Below, piece after piece: positions 15,790-25,204 of a DNA stretch of 64,000 nucleotides. Numbering within the stretch: the stretch's first letter is position 1; every line of letters starts with the position of its first letter. The stretch comes from Emticicia sp. CRIBPO. GTDB taxonomy: Bacteria; Bacteroidota; Bacteroidia; Cytophagales; Spirosomataceae. Location of the stretch: assembly GCF_009905725.1 (NCBI RefSeq), contig NZ_JAAAKV010000003.1, forward strand, positions 400,808 to 464,807, given 5' to 3'. Both the position numbers and the translations under genes were made by a program. The notes under the pieces were generated by a model. That model was not told the DNA's origin, made no database searches, and worked only from the letters and a program-made list of their open reading frames with translations.

Positions 15790-18219
15790 ATGATCAGCAA
15801 TTACCTGAAAGTCGCCTGGAGAAATCTCCTGAAAAACAAGACCTTTTCCTTCATTAACATCGCCGGTCTGGCTATCGGCCTGAGCTGTTTTATGCTGATA
15901 GGGCTGTATGTGATTGACGAACTCAGCTTTGACCGCTATAACGAAAAAGCCTCGAGGATTTACAGGATACATTCCGACATCAAGTTCGGCGGAACCGAAC
16001 TCAAACTGGCAGTATCTTCAGATCCGATGGGGGCAACGCTGAAGAAGGATTACCCGCAGGTAGAACAATACGCCAGGATTTATGCTTCTGACGGTTCAAA
16101 ATTCATCAAAAAAGGCAGTGAATACATCAATGAACCTAAGGTCGCTTATGTGGACTCGACCTTTTTTGAGGTATTTACTTTCCCCTCCATTGCAGGAGAC
16201 ACTAAAACGGCCCTTGATAAACCTAATTCGGTTATTTTATCTGAGACAGCCGCCAAAAAGTATTTCGGAACGACAGACGCTATCGGTAAAAGCATAGAAG
16301 AAGGCATCGGTAAAAAAACCGTATACAACGTGATGGCCGTGATCAAAGACATGCCGGTCAACTCCCACTTTAATTTTGACTTCCTGTTTTCGATGGATAA
16401 TGTGAATTATACGATGGGTAATTTCCTGAGTCATAATTTCCATACTTATCTGCTACTGAAAGATCATGTTGACTATAAGGCATTTGAAAAGAATTTTGAG
16501 CCGTTTACGGAGAAGTACATTCTACCGCAAGCCAAACAGTTCATGCAGATCAACACCATGAAGGACTTTGAAAAAACCGGTAATAAGCTGTCATACAGCC
16601 TGATACCTTTGACGGATATTCACCTGAAGTCTGATAAATTTGCTGAACTTTCTCCAAATGGAAGCATGCAGTATGTCTACATCTTCTCTGCCGTGGCTAT
16701 TTTCATTCTTTTGATTGCCTGTATCAATTTCATGAACCTTTCGACCGCAAGGTCGGCGAACAGGTCAAAAGAAGTGGGTATCCGTAAAGTACTGGGCACC
16801 GAAAGAGGCACGCTGATCAGGCAGTTTATTGCAGAATCAAGCCTGATGAGTTACATCAGCTTTGCATTTGCCTTACTGATCACCGTTCTGGCTATTCCGT
16901 ATTTCAATGATATTTCCGCCAAGCAGTTTTCGATCACGAGCCTGCTTGATCCTAAGATTTTACCTGTTTTGTTGCTTTTGCCTTTGGTGGTTGGTTTTAT
17001 GGCGGGTTATTACCCTGCGTTTTTCCTTTCTTCTTTCAGGCCGATCGAAGTGCTGAAAAGCAAGATCACGACGGGCTTCAAAAAAAGTAACCTGAGGAAC
17101 CTGCTCGTCACTTTCCAGTTTGTGACTTCCATCATTCTTGTGATCGGCACGATCGTGATCTATCAGCAGCTCAGCTATATCCAGAACTCAAAAATAGGGT
17201 ATGAAAAAGACCAGATGCTGCTGGTCAGGGGTACTGATGCCCTTCAGGCCAATGACGAGGTCTTTAAAGAGGAAGTCAAGAAAATGGCCGGCGTAAAGAG
17301 CGGTTCTTTTGCAGGATATCTTCCGGTCAGCAATTCTTCAAGAAGCGACAACACCTTTTCGACTACCCCGGTGATGGACATGAAGAACGGGTTTAACATG
17401 CAGACCTGGAGAATTGATTACGACTACATTCCGAACCTGGGTATGGAAGTGATCAAAGGCAGGAACTTTTCGAAAGAATTCGGAGCCGATTCCAGCAAGA
17501 TGATCATCAATGAGTCGACTGCTAAAATCATGGGCCACAAAGACCCCATCGGGAAATTCATTTATACGATGGACGATAACAACCAGAGTGTGGCTTATGA
17601 GGTGATCGGGGTGGTTAAAAACTTCAATTACGAATCCCTGAAGAAAAACGTCGGGCCTTTGTGTTTCAGACTGGGGAATAACAACTGGGAAACTGCCTTC
17701 AGAGTGAGCACGGCTGATGTGCCGGGGCTGATTCAGAAAATAGAAGCGAAATGGAATACCCTGGCCCCGGAAATGCCTTTCAGTTACAGGTTCCTGGACG
17801 ATGCCTTTGACGAAATGTACAGGGCTGAGCAAAGGGTTGGTAAAGTAGCTCTGACATTTGCCTTTTTAACGATATTCATCGCCTGTCTCGGCTTATTCGG
17901 TTTGGTGACCTACATCGCAGAGCAACGAACCAAAGAAATAGGTATCCGGAAAGTATTGGGAGCCAGTATTTTCAGCATTACGGCTCTGTTGTCGAAAGAC
18001 TTCCTGAAACTGGTGCTGATTGCCATTTTCATCGCTTCGCCGATTGCTTATTTTGTGATGAATTACTGGCTGCAGGATTTTGCCTACAAAATCAGCATTT
18101 CGTTCTGGATGCTGATTGGGGTAGGAGTGTTTTCGATATTAATCGCCTTTTTAACGATAAGTTTTCAAAGCATTAAAGCGGCTTTAATGAATCCGGTCAA
18201 ATCCCTGAAGAGCGAGTAA
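15790..18219 (+). CDS. ABC transporter permease, MacB/FtsX family, two-module form
   Basis: A permease of 809 residues, first gene behind the second sigma-54 promoter. It begins MISNYLKVAWRNLLKN, with a first helix at about 20-42. FtsX helices start near 295, with KEVGIRKVLGTERG. The second periplasmic domain spans about 460-680. The C-terminal three-helix module carries KEIGIRKVLGAS and the tail MNPVKSLKSE. A perfect palindrome begins at the base after its stop codon, and the next permease follows 112 bp later, so the two are likely co-transcribed. No ATPase gene is linked. Confidence 0.93.
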   Translation: MISNYLKVAWRNLLKNKTFSFINIAGLAIGLSCFMLIGLYVIDELSFDRYNEKASRIYRIHSDIKFGGTELKLAVSSDPMGATLKKDYPQVEQYARIYASDGSKFIKKGSEYINEPKVAYVDSTFFEVFTFPSIAGDTKTALDKPNSVILSETAAKKYFGTTDAIGKSIEEGIGKKTVYNVMAVIKDMPVNSHFNFDFLFSMDNVNYTMGNFLSHNFHTYLLLKDHVDYKAFEKNFEPFTEKYILPQAKQFMQINTMKDFEKTGNKLSYSLIPLTDIHLKSDKFAELSPNGSMQYVYIFSAVAIFILLIACINFMNLSTARSANRSKEVGIRKVLGTERGTLIRQFIAESSLMSYISFAFALLITVLAIPYFNDISAKQFSITSLLDPKILPVLLLLPLVVGFMAGYYPAFFLSSFRPIEVLKSKITTGFKKSNLRNLLVTFQFVTSIILVIGTIVIYQQLSYIQNSKIGYEKDQMLLVRGTDALQANDEVFKEEVKKMAGVKSGSFAGYLPVSNSSRSDNTFSTTPVMDMKNGFNMQTWRIDYDYIPNLGMEVIKGRNFSKEFGADSSKMIINESTAKIMGHKDPIGKFIYTMDDNNQSVAYEVIGVVKNFNYESLKKNVGPLCFRLGNNNWETAFRVSTADVPGLIQKIEAKWNTLAPEMPFSYRFLDDAFDEMYRAEQRVGKVALTFAFLTIFIACLGLFGLVTYIAEQRTKEIGIRKVLGASIFSITALLSKDFLKLVLIAIFIASPIAYFVMNYWLQDFAYKISISFWMLIGVGVFSILIAFLTISFQSIKAALMNPVKSLKSE

Positions 18220-18289
18220 CTTCGTGCCTCGAGGCACGAAGCCGCATCTCGAGGCTGTACCTTCGTGCCTCGAGGCACGAAGGTACAGC
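18220..18289. repeat. Two perfect palindromes with core TTCGTGCCTCGAGGCACGAA
   Basis: Positions 18220-18241 form a 22-bp perfect palindrome that begins directly after the stop codon. Positions 18254-18289 form a 36-bp perfect palindrome with the same core and longer arms (GCTGTACC on the left). A related 38-bp copy is at 23387-23424. The shared core with different arms suggests a mobile palindromic element rather than ordinary terminators; no T-run follows. Confidence 0.8.
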
Positions 18290-18306
18290 GACCCGAACCC
18301 ATAATC

Positions 18307-18324
18307 CCACGCCCCGGGGCGTGG
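18307..18324 (+). repeat. GC-only-core 18-bp palindrome beside a start codon
   Basis: CCACGCCCCGGGGCGTGG is a perfect palindrome ending seven bases before the ATG at 18332. In mRNA it would form a very stable hairpin over the ribosome-binding region. In a genome with no strong Shine-Dalgarno use, this could lower translation of the downstream permease. Confidence 0.6.
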
Positions 18325-18331
18325 AGCAAAA

Positions 18332-20695
18332 ATGATAAAAAACTACATCAAAATCGCCTTCAGAGGCCTCTGGAACAACAAATTGTTCTCCTTCATCAAT
18401 ATCTTTGGTTTAGGGCTGGCCATGGCGTTCTCGCTGATTTCTCTGATTCAGATTCAGAATGTCTTTGAATTTGACAATTTTCACCCTTATCCCGAGCGGA
18501 CTTACAGGATCCTGACAGACCTGAAAACAGAAGGCGGAGATAAGATTTCTTATGCCGCTTCGCCTTTTTTGCTTTCTGATAAGTTGGGAAATGAATACGC
18601 CGGAATCGAAAGGACTACCCGTGTGATCCGGCATTTTGAAGGAGAATTGAACAACAGGCTTAAGTCTATCCGGGTCAACGGCATTTATGTTGACCCTCAG
18701 TTCTTTAAGATTTTCGGATTTCCGCTTCAGAAAGGTTCCTACCCGGTAGAGCCTCGGACGCTGGTGCTGACCCATGAAACGGCTGCGAAATTCTTCGGTA
18801 CGGCCAATCCTGTCGGAAAAACCATCTCTCACCCTGACCTCGGCATATTTACAATCTCCGGAGTTCTGAAGCCTTTTAAAAACAGGGGCACACACTTCCG
18901 GAGCGATGTGATGGTGTCTATGGCCACGTTTTTACAGACCCATAAAGAGAAGAATGAGCTTTCTGCCTGGAAGGATTACGATACTTTCACATTTGCGTTG
19001 CTGGACAAAAAAGCCGGGAAAGAAGTACTGGACCGTGCCTTAACTGAAATTGCTGCCAAAAGCCGCAAAGAAGTCAGTTTCGGGAAAAGCAGCCACCAGT
19101 TCAGACCACAGCGGCTCAGTGATATTTCGCCTGATTTTGAAGGACTTGAAAACAATCCTTATGTGGATTCGGTTTTAAGTCTGTTTTCCAATTTCTCTAT
19201 GGCGTTTATGCTGATGCTTTTGGCGGGCTTTAATTATGTCAACCTCACCCTGGCCAAATCGCTGAACAGGGCAAAGGAAGTGGGTGTAAGAAAAGTCACG
19301 GGAGCTGTTCGCTGGCAACTCGTCATGCAGTTTTTAACGGAAACGGTGGTGCTGGCTCTTTTTGCTTTGCTGATCGCTTTTCTGGCTTTCCAGCTCTTAA
19401 AAATGAATATCCATGTAGGATGGCTGGCCTGGGAAGTGGACAATAATCTTCTGATGTGGCTTATTTTCCTGGGATTTGCCGTGTTTACGGGGGCGGTAGC
19501 GGGAATTTTGCCGGCCAGGATACTGTCGGCTTTTCAGCCTGTGCAGGTGTTGAAAGGCGAACTCGGTCCCCGCACCTTCGGTAAGCTGAGTCTCCGGAAA
19601 AGCCTCATCGTCATCCAGTTTGTTGTGACGCTGGTTTTTATGTTCTTCATTACCACGATGTACAGCCAGTTTGATTATATGGCGACCGAAAATGAGAATT
19701 TCAACCGTAAAAATATCCTTAATCTGTCGCTTTCCGACAATAATTACCAGTTGCTGGCCAACGAAATCTCCCGTCAGAAAGGTGTGGAGCAGGTAGGTGC
19801 GGCTTCGGGGCCGTTTGGAGGTGGTGCTTCTAAATGTCGCATCAAGCCTGAGAAGGGGGATGAAAACCGCCAGGCTTATTATTTTGCGGTGAACAAGGGT
19901 TTTGTTGAAAACATGAATCTGAGTTTTGTGTCGGGCGAAAACCTCCCGGAGAGCACTTCAGATTCTGCAACGGGTTTTGTGGTACTCAACGAGAGAGCTG
20001 TCAAAGCTCTTCACCTGGGTAGTCCGCAGGAAGCCGTCGGTAAATCCGTTTTCCTGGACGAAACCTCTGAGGTGATTGTGCAGGGTGTTGTCAGGGATTT
20101 TTGTTTTTCCAACTATCATGAACTCGCACCCCTGGTAATGCAGTACAACCCGTCAAGGTTTCATATTTTATCAGTAAAAACGGGAGACGGAGTCTCCAAA
20201 ACGGCTTTCGAATCAGGGTTAACAAAGGTCTGGAAACATTTTTACCCCTATGAAGCGGCTGTGTTTGCCTGGTCTTCAGACGAACTGTACGAGCGTTATT
20301 TTCCGGGTGAAGACATGAAATTCCTGGGGATGATCACAGTGGTGGCCTTTGTCATTGCCGTAATGGGACTGCTGGGCATGGTCACCTACAGCACAGAGAA
20401 GAGAACCAAAGAAATCGGTATCCGCAAGGTGATGGGGGCTGACGTAAGCCAGATTGTAAAATTGCTTTCAGGAGGCTTTCTTAAGTTGCTGCTGATCGCC
20501 GCACTGATCGCCCTCCCGCTCGGATATGCGGCCGGATTTGCTTTTCTGAACGTGTTTACTTTTCACACAGGGCTTAATTCGGGTCTGCTTCTTTTCTGTT
20601 TTGTGGCCGTGTTTTTTATCGCTATCCTTACCGTGGGCCTTAAAACTTACCAGGCAGCACAGATGGACCCGGCAAAGAGCCTGAGGAGTGAGTGA
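18332..20695 (+). CDS. ABC transporter permease, MacB/FtsX family, two-module form
   Basis: A permease of 787 residues starting MIKNYIKIAFRGLWNN, with a first helix at about 20-42. FtsX helices begin near 285 with KEVGVRKVTGAVRW. The C-terminal unit has KEIGIRKVMGADVS. The tail MDPAKSLRSE is slightly off the family form, and the C-terminal helices are more divergent (FTFHTGLNS). It is the most divergent of the large permeases at its C-terminus. It probably depends on the promoter at 15726 and on read-through of the palindromes before it. Confidence 0.92.
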   Translation: MIKNYIKIAFRGLWNNKLFSFINIFGLGLAMAFSLISLIQIQNVFEFDNFHPYPERTYRILTDLKTEGGDKISYAASPFLLSDKLGNEYAGIERTTRVIRHFEGELNNRLKSIRVNGIYVDPQFFKIFGFPLQKGSYPVEPRTLVLTHETAAKFFGTANPVGKTISHPDLGIFTISGVLKPFKNRGTHFRSDVMVSMATFLQTHKEKNELSAWKDYDTFTFALLDKKAGKEVLDRALTEIAAKSRKEVSFGKSSHQFRPQRLSDISPDFEGLENNPYVDSVLSLFSNFSMAFMLMLLAGFNYVNLTLAKSLNRAKEVGVRKVTGAVRWQLVMQFLTETVVLALFALLIAFLAFQLLKMNIHVGWLAWEVDNNLLMWLIFLGFAVFTGAVAGILPARILSAFQPVQVLKGELGPRTFGKLSLRKSLIVIQFVVTLVFMFFITTMYSQFDYMATENENFNRKNILNLSLSDNNYQLLANEISRQKGVEQVGAASGPFGGGASKCRIKPEKGDENRQAYYFAVNKGFVENMNLSFVSGENLPESTSDSATGFVVLNERAVKALHLGSPQEAVGKSVFLDETSEVIVQGVVRDFCFSNYHELAPLVMQYNPSRFHILSVKTGDGVSKTAFESGLTKVWKHFYPYEAAVFAWSSDELYERYFPGEDMKFLGMITVVAFVIAVMGLLGMVTYSTEKRTKEIGIRKVMGADVSQIVKLLSGGFLKLLLIAALIALPLGYAAGFAFLNVFTFHTGLNSGLLLFCFVAVFFIAILTVGLKTYQAAQMDPAKSLRSE

Positions 20696-20719
20696 ATGAT
20701 AGAATGATAGAATGAATGA

Positions 20720-20845
20720 ATGGCCGACCTGGGCTTTGCCCGGGCGGGAGTGATTGAGCGATAGATTGATAGGATGCCTGCCCGGCCTGAGACTCTGTCT
20801 CGGAAGGGCCTGACCGACGTGAACTTTGTTCGGGCGGGAGTGAAT
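20720..20845. repeat. Two partial composite REP-like elements
   Basis: The first (20720-20760) holds the hairpin GACCTGGGC with GCCCGGGC. The second (20773-20845) has CCTGCCCGGCCTGAGAC, an inner GAGACTCTGTCTC dyad and the closing CGGGCGGGAGTG. Both follow GAATGATAGAATG repeats after the permease stop, as at 4771 and 10052, but lack the second GCATGC-type dyad. Confidence 0.65.
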
Positions 20846-20930
20846 GTGGAATGAAAGGTAATAAAAAGCTATAAAGTAATTTTTTAATAAAAGCCGGACG
20901 CTGAATGCTGAGGGCCAAACAGCCAAGAAA

Positions 20931-23369
20931 ATGATCAAGAACTACTTAAAAATCGGACTGCGTAGCCTGAGCAGAAACAGGAGTTATACTTTCCTGAACA
21001 TCCTGGGGCTTTCAATAGGGGTAGCTGCGTGCATCCTGTTGTATGTCGTCATTTCTTATGAAAGAAGTTTCGATAATTTCCATGCGAAAAAAGACCGGAT
21101 ATACCGTGTCGTCAGGAATGTTAAAGGTAAAGACGGTAACTCTAATTTTTCGCCGGGTAATCCTCTTCCGGCTATTGCGGCACTGGAAGTGGATGTGCCT
21201 CAGTTTGAGAAGATCGTGCCTGTTTTTGGTACCATCGACCCCCAGATCACCGTATTAGGTAAGGACGCTAACAATCTATCCAACGAAAAGAAATTCCTGG
21301 AAACCAACACCGGTATGGTGGTTGGGCCTGAGTTTTTTGATCTGTTTGACTTTAAGTGGCTACAGGGCAATGCCAAAGTATTGGCCGAACCCAACATCAT
21401 TGTATTAAGCAGAAAGAAGGCTGAGAACTATTTTGGTAAGTGGGAAGATGCCGTAGGACAATACCTTAAGATCAATAATAAAGCAGTGGTCAAGGTAGCG
21501 GGTGTGCTTGATGATATACCTTTGAATACTGATTTTCCCCTTGATATCGTGGTGTCTTATGAAACCAAACGCAAGAATCCCGACCTCCTGATGTTCGGAT
21601 TCGGGCGGTTTGACAGCTGGGGAACGGTGAGTTCAAACGATCAGATATTTGTCTTACTCCCTGAAAATGCCTCGGAGAAGCAGTTTAACGGGTATTTACA
21701 GCAATTTGCGGATAAACATCAGGACGGCGAAGCCAGGGGCACCAAGGTTTTTAACTTTCTGAGCCCCCTGGCAGATCAGCACCATGACGAAAGATTTGAA
21801 AATTATTCAGAGCACAGGGTGAACAAAAGTGTATTGGTGACCCTGTCGCTTATAGCTGCACTGATTATTTTGATGGCCTGTATAAATTTCATCAACCTGG
21901 CCACGGCACAATCCGTCAGCCGTTCGAAGGAAGTAGGCGTCAGGAAAGCACTGGGCAGCCTTCGCTGGCAGCTGGTGGGCCAGTTTATGACCGAAACGGT
22001 TCTTATAGTATTTTCAGCCGTGGTTTTAGGCGTTCTTATCGCCCTGCTGAGTTTGCCTTTATTGAGCAGGATATCCCAGGTGCCCGCCGATCTGCCTATT
22101 TTACTGAATCCCCAGATATGGTTGTTCATTTCCGTACTCCTGGTCTTTGTAAGTTTTATGGCGGGTTTTTACCCTTCGATGGTTGTTTCAGGTTTTCAGC
22201 CCATTGAGGCTCTTAAAAATAAAATATCAGGTAAAACGATCGGGGGGATTTCACTCAGGAAAGCCCTCATAGTAACCCAGTTTGCCATCTCCCAGGTTCT
22301 GATCATCGGAACCATCGTCACGGTCTCTCAAATGAATTTTATTCAGAAACTTGATCTTGGCTTTATAAAAGAAGGCGTTTATATCGTTCCGCTGGATTCT
22401 GAATATTCAGGCCGTTTTGAATCATTTAAGCATGAGCTGATGAAGAACCCGGCGATCCGTTCAGTCAGTTTTTCTTCCGACCAACCTTCGTCCGACAATA
22501 ACTGGTCGAGTAATTTTGCCTTTGATAACAGGGCTGAGGATGCGGATTTCAGTGTTTCTTTAAAAATGGCCGACCCTGATTATTTCAAAACTTATGGCCT
22601 GGAATTTCTGGCCGGAGAAGCCGACAAACCATCAGATACCACCCGAGGGTATGTCGTGAACGAGACCTTGCTTCACAGTTTTGGTCTGAAAGATCCTCAA
22701 AAAGCCATTGGAAAGAACATAAAACTTGGAGGCGGACAATGGAAACCCATTGTTGGTGTTGTGAAAGATTTTAAAGCGAATTCGGCCAGAGAAGCGGCAA
22801 AGCCCATCATCATCATGCAGAAGAAGGATTATTACTGGCAACTGGCTATTAAACTGGGGTCATCAAACCTGACGCAATCTGTCGAAGATATCCGTAAACA
22901 ATACGATGCCTCCTTTCCTGAAGTGGTTTTCACCGGTAGCTTTTTTGATGAGAACATCGAGAATTTTTACCAGCAGGAGCAGCAGATGACGCTCCTTTAC
23001 CAGATTTTTGCAGGTCTCACGATCTTTATTGCCTGCCTTGGACTGTTTGGCCTGGCCACTTTTACCGCCCGCCAGAGAACGAAGGAAATAGGCATCAGGA
23101 AAGTACTGGGAGCTTCGGTCCTGAACCTTTCGGCTTTGCTGTCTGCAGATTTTGTGAAACTTGTGTTGGCGGCCATCCTGATTGCCGGCCCGGTGGCCTA
23201 TTATCTGATGGGTAAATGGCTCCAGGATTTTGAAAACAAGATCTCCATTTCCTGGTGGATGTTTGTCCTTGCAGGATTGATATCAGTGGCGATTGCTCTC
23301 ATCACCGTGAGTTTCCAGTCCGTCAAAGCCGCATTGATGAATCCCGTCAAATCATTGAAGAGCGAATAA
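20931..23369 (+). CDS. ABC transporter permease, MacB/FtsX family, two-module form
   Basis: A permease of 812 residues starting MIKNYLKIGLRSLSRN, with a first helix at about 20-42. FtsX helices start near 300 with KEVGVRKALGSLRW. The second periplasmic domain is followed by the C-terminal helices with KEIGIRKVLGAS and the tail MNPVKSLKSE. It is the last of a three-permease run. A 38-bp palindrome then separates it from a convergent gene. An ATPase must be supplied from elsewhere. Confidence 0.93.
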   Translation: MIKNYLKIGLRSLSRNRSYTFLNILGLSIGVAACILLYVVISYERSFDNFHAKKDRIYRVVRNVKGKDGNSNFSPGNPLPAIAALEVDVPQFEKIVPVFGTIDPQITVLGKDANNLSNEKKFLETNTGMVVGPEFFDLFDFKWLQGNAKVLAEPNIIVLSRKKAENYFGKWEDAVGQYLKINNKAVVKVAGVLDDIPLNTDFPLDIVVSYETKRKNPDLLMFGFGRFDSWGTVSSNDQIFVLLPENASEKQFNGYLQQFADKHQDGEARGTKVFNFLSPLADQHHDERFENYSEHRVNKSVLVTLSLIAALIILMACINFINLATAQSVSRSKEVGVRKALGSLRWQLVGQFMTETVLIVFSAVVLGVLIALLSLPLLSRISQVPADLPILLNPQIWLFISVLLVFVSFMAGFYPSMVVSGFQPIEALKNKISGKTIGGISLRKALIVTQFAISQVLIIGTIVTVSQMNFIQKLDLGFIKEGVYIVPLDSEYSGRFESFKHELMKNPAIRSVSFSSDQPSSDNNWSSNFAFDNRAEDADFSVSLKMADPDYFKTYGLEFLAGEADKPSDTTRGYVVNETLLHSFGLKDPQKAIGKNIKLGGGQWKPIVGVVKDFKANSAREAAKPIIIMQKKDYYWQLAIKLGSSNLTQSVEDIRKQYDASFPEVVFTGSFFDENIENFYQQEQQMTLLYQIFAGLTIFIACLGLFGLATFTARQRTKEIGIRKVLGASVLNLSALLSADFVKLVLAAILIAGPVAYYLMGKWLQDFENKISISWWMFVLAGLISVAIALITVSFQSVKAALMNPVKSLKSE

Positions 23370-23386
23370 TGGTGGGTTCGTGCCTC

Positions 23387-23424
23387 GATGGTAGGTTCGT
23401 GCCTCGAGGCACGAACCTACCATC
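23387..23424. repeat. 38-bp perfect palindrome with core TTCGTGCCTCGAGGCACGAA
   Basis: A perfect palindrome with arms GATGGTAGGTTCGTGCCTC. A partial direct copy of its left arm (GGTGGGTTCGTGCCTCGA) precedes it at 23371. It sits between convergent genes and is followed by a T-rich stretch, so it could also act as a two-way terminator. It shares its 20-bp core with 18220-18289. Confidence 0.8.
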
Positions 23425-23426
23425 CC

Positions 23427-23900
23427 TCATTTTTTAAAAGTCAGCACCTCTTTCTCTCCGCAGTGAATCTTCACTTCCTTGTCGCCTATCAGGATTTTCC
23501 TGGCTTCTTTGAGATTCTTAAAGAACTCAGCCTCAGCAGAAATAACCGTGGAATCTGTTGAAGCAAGCTGGGTGGAAATAAATTCCACATTTTTAACCAT
23601 ATTTCCATCACCGTCAATGATATAGGTGGCGTCATATTGGTTAACATGCCCCATGCCTGTCAGGCGAAGGTAGCTTTCATCCCCTTTTTGCTTTTGCCAG
23701 CTGAGGGTCACATTTTCCGGAACGGGCGTCTTACTGATCTCATATTTGGTGAAAAAGTAGACTTTCTTAGCCGTTGTATCAATTTGCAGGGTATCCGTAT
23801 TGATAAACACCGTGTCTTTGACCTGTTTGTCTCCCTGACCACCGGATTTACAATACGCAACGAGGAACACAAGAATGTAAGCAATGAAGATGTTTCGCAT
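23427..23900 (-). CDS. Predicted lipoprotein of unknown function
   Basis: A 157-residue protein with a short lipoprotein signal: a hydrophobic stretch up to LVAY followed by Cys18, a plausible lipobox, then a Gly/Lys-rich linker. The mature part has beta-type strands and no motif I recognise. It should be a lipid-anchored periplasmic protein. It is convergent with the permease before it and divergent from nothing close. It does not look like a part of the export system beyond its position. Confidence 0.7.
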   Translation of the reverse strand: MRNIFIAYILVFLVAYCKSGGQGDKQVKDTVFINTDTLQIDTTAKKVYFFTKYEISKTPVPENVTLSWQKQKGDESYLRLTGMGHVNQYDATYIIDGDGNMVKNVEFISTQLASTDSTVISAEAEFFKNLKEARKILIGDKEVKIHCGEKEVLTFKK

Positions 23901-24005
23901 AGTTTTATGGTTTATTTACAGATACTAACGAAAAAAGTGTTCCGTCAGATCATCATTTTTATTTAGCGGTCATTTGGGGATTTTTACGAGTGATTTAGTG
24001 ATAGA

Positions 24006-24090
24006 ATGCCTGCCCGACCTGGGCTTTGCCCGGGCGGGATTGGATGATTGTTGGAGGATTTGGAGAGACCTTGCATGCAACGTCCGACGA
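24006..24090. repeat. Composite REP-like element, copy 3
   Basis: The homologue of 4771-4855 over its full length: the hairpin CCTGCCCGACCTGGGC/GCCCGGGCGG, a GGATGATTGTTGGAGGATTT spacer and the second dyad GACCTTGCATGCAACGTC at 24067-24084. This copy lies between two minus-strand genes, not after a permease. Confidence 0.75.
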
Positions 24091-24140
24091 TCAGAATGCC
24101 TGCCGTAAATGATTATAGTAAATGTGCTGACTTTTATCCC

Positions 24141-24168
24141 GCAGATACGCATAGCCATGCGTATCTGC
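24141..24168. repeat. Perfect hairpin, 12-bp stem
   Basis: GCAGATACGCAT pairs with ATGCGTATCTGC around an AGCC loop, just downstream of the PIG-L gene (minus strand). A degenerate relative (CCCGCAGATACGCA) is in the hairpin at 12719. It belongs to the dispersed palindromes of this genome. It may also stop the deacetylase transcript, though no T-run is present. Confidence 0.6.
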
Positions 24169-24178
24169 GAAGTCATAA

Positions 24179-24970
24179 TTATTTGAAGAGGTTGTCCGAG
24201 AAGGTCAGGGTATTGACAAACGGTCTCAGGTAGGTTTTGTTTTTAGCCAGCCCTACGATCTTGAAAATCTCGTCGATGGTGTCGGGAAGGTACTGTGATT
24301 GATGGCAGGCGTATGATTCCCTTGCGGCCTTGAAATCGTTTTCAGAAAAAGGGATCTGGTAAGTCAGGTATTTCTCCTGCACAAAATGGAAGGACTTCAT
24401 CAGCCAGATGGCCCCGGGGGTTTTAAGCGGCAGCTCTTTTTTGGATTCTACCGGAAATCCCGCGTAGAACAATTTAGCGGGACAGTTTTCGCAACCTTCC
24501 TGGAAAACCTCTGTGACCATGTTGCTTACCATACGATGGTCAGGATGGCCGTAGCCTCCCTCTGCACCCCAGGTCAGTACCACGTCGGGTTTCAGTGATT
24601 TGAAGGTCTCCTGTATTTTCTGCTTCAGTAAAGGATGATTTTTGGCGTCGTAAAGTGAGCCGTCTACCAGGTTGAAGAAAATGGGTGTATGTATTTTCAG
24701 CTTTTCTGCAGCACAAATGGCCTCTTCTTTTCTTTTTCTGGCCAGCGAATCCCCCGCAGGAATTTTGGCAAAGGGTGTTACACCATTTTGTCCGTCAGTA
24801 GCGATGGCCAGGTAAACTTCCGAGCCTTCCCTGGCCAGTTTAGCCAATAGGGGTGAAACCGTTATTTCATCGTCCGGATGAGCAAATATGGCCAGGACAA
24901 CCTTCTTATTCTGAGCAAAAGCAGGGATCAGGGACAGGAGCGTGAGTAAGGTTAATGCGAGCTTCTTCAT
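24179..24970 (-). CDS. Secreted PIG-L/LmbE family deacetylase
   Basis: A 263-residue exported enzyme of the PIG-L family, which removes acetyl groups from N-acetylglucosamine-containing substrates with a divalent metal. The signal peptide ends at AFAQ (residue 20). The metal-binding motif AHPDDE is at residues 30-35 and the second motif HPDH near 144. The exact substrate is not visible. Homologues act on glycolipids or sugar-linked thiols, but Bacteroidota members are mostly uncharacterised. It is a single gene with a hairpin downstream. Its length is typical. Confidence 0.88.
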   Translation of the reverse strand: MKKLALTLLTLLSLIPAFAQNKKVVLAIFAHPDDEITVSPLLAKLAREGSEVYLAIATDGQNGVTPFAKIPAGDSLARKRKEEAICAAEKLKIHTPIFFNLVDGSLYDAKNHPLLKQKIQETFKSLKPDVVLTWGAEGGYGHPDHRMVSNMVTEVFQEGCENCPAKLFYAGFPVESKKELPLKTPGAIWLMKSFHFVQEKYLTYQIPFSENDFKAARESYACHQSQYLPDTIDEIFKIVGLAKNKTYLRPFVNTLTFSDNLFK

Positions 24971-25096
24971 AGGGTATTGATGTTTTTAATGAATTAAGTA
25001 CCACAAATTAAAGGAAAGTATTGACATCAGATCAAGTAAAAACAGACCGGGTGCAGATTTTAAGCTGTTCAAGGTGTAAAATACAAACGGTACCGC

Positions 25097-25204
25097 TGTT
25101 CGCTTCTGTACGGTATTTGTTCGAAAGCGGACATTATTATCTGGTAAAAGATGGTTTAGTTGGTTGATTATTAGTGTATTATTGTTTCTGGCACAGAATT
25201 GGAC
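25097..25204 (+). promoter_or_regulatory. Sigma-54 promoter with tandem activator sites, number 3
   Basis: The -24/-12 element at 25188-25204 reads CTGGCACAGAATTGGAC: GG at 25190-25191, ten bases, then GA. The inner dyad at 25118-25133 is TGTTCG-AAAG-CGGACA. The outer at 25097-25112 is TGTTCG-CTTC-TGTACG. Centres are 21 bp apart, and the inner centre is 65 bp from the GG. The predicted start is near 25214, 128 bp before the ATG. The rest of the gene-free stretch 24971-25341 is AT-rich leader with a small CCGG-flanked hairpin near 25250. Confidence 0.77.
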
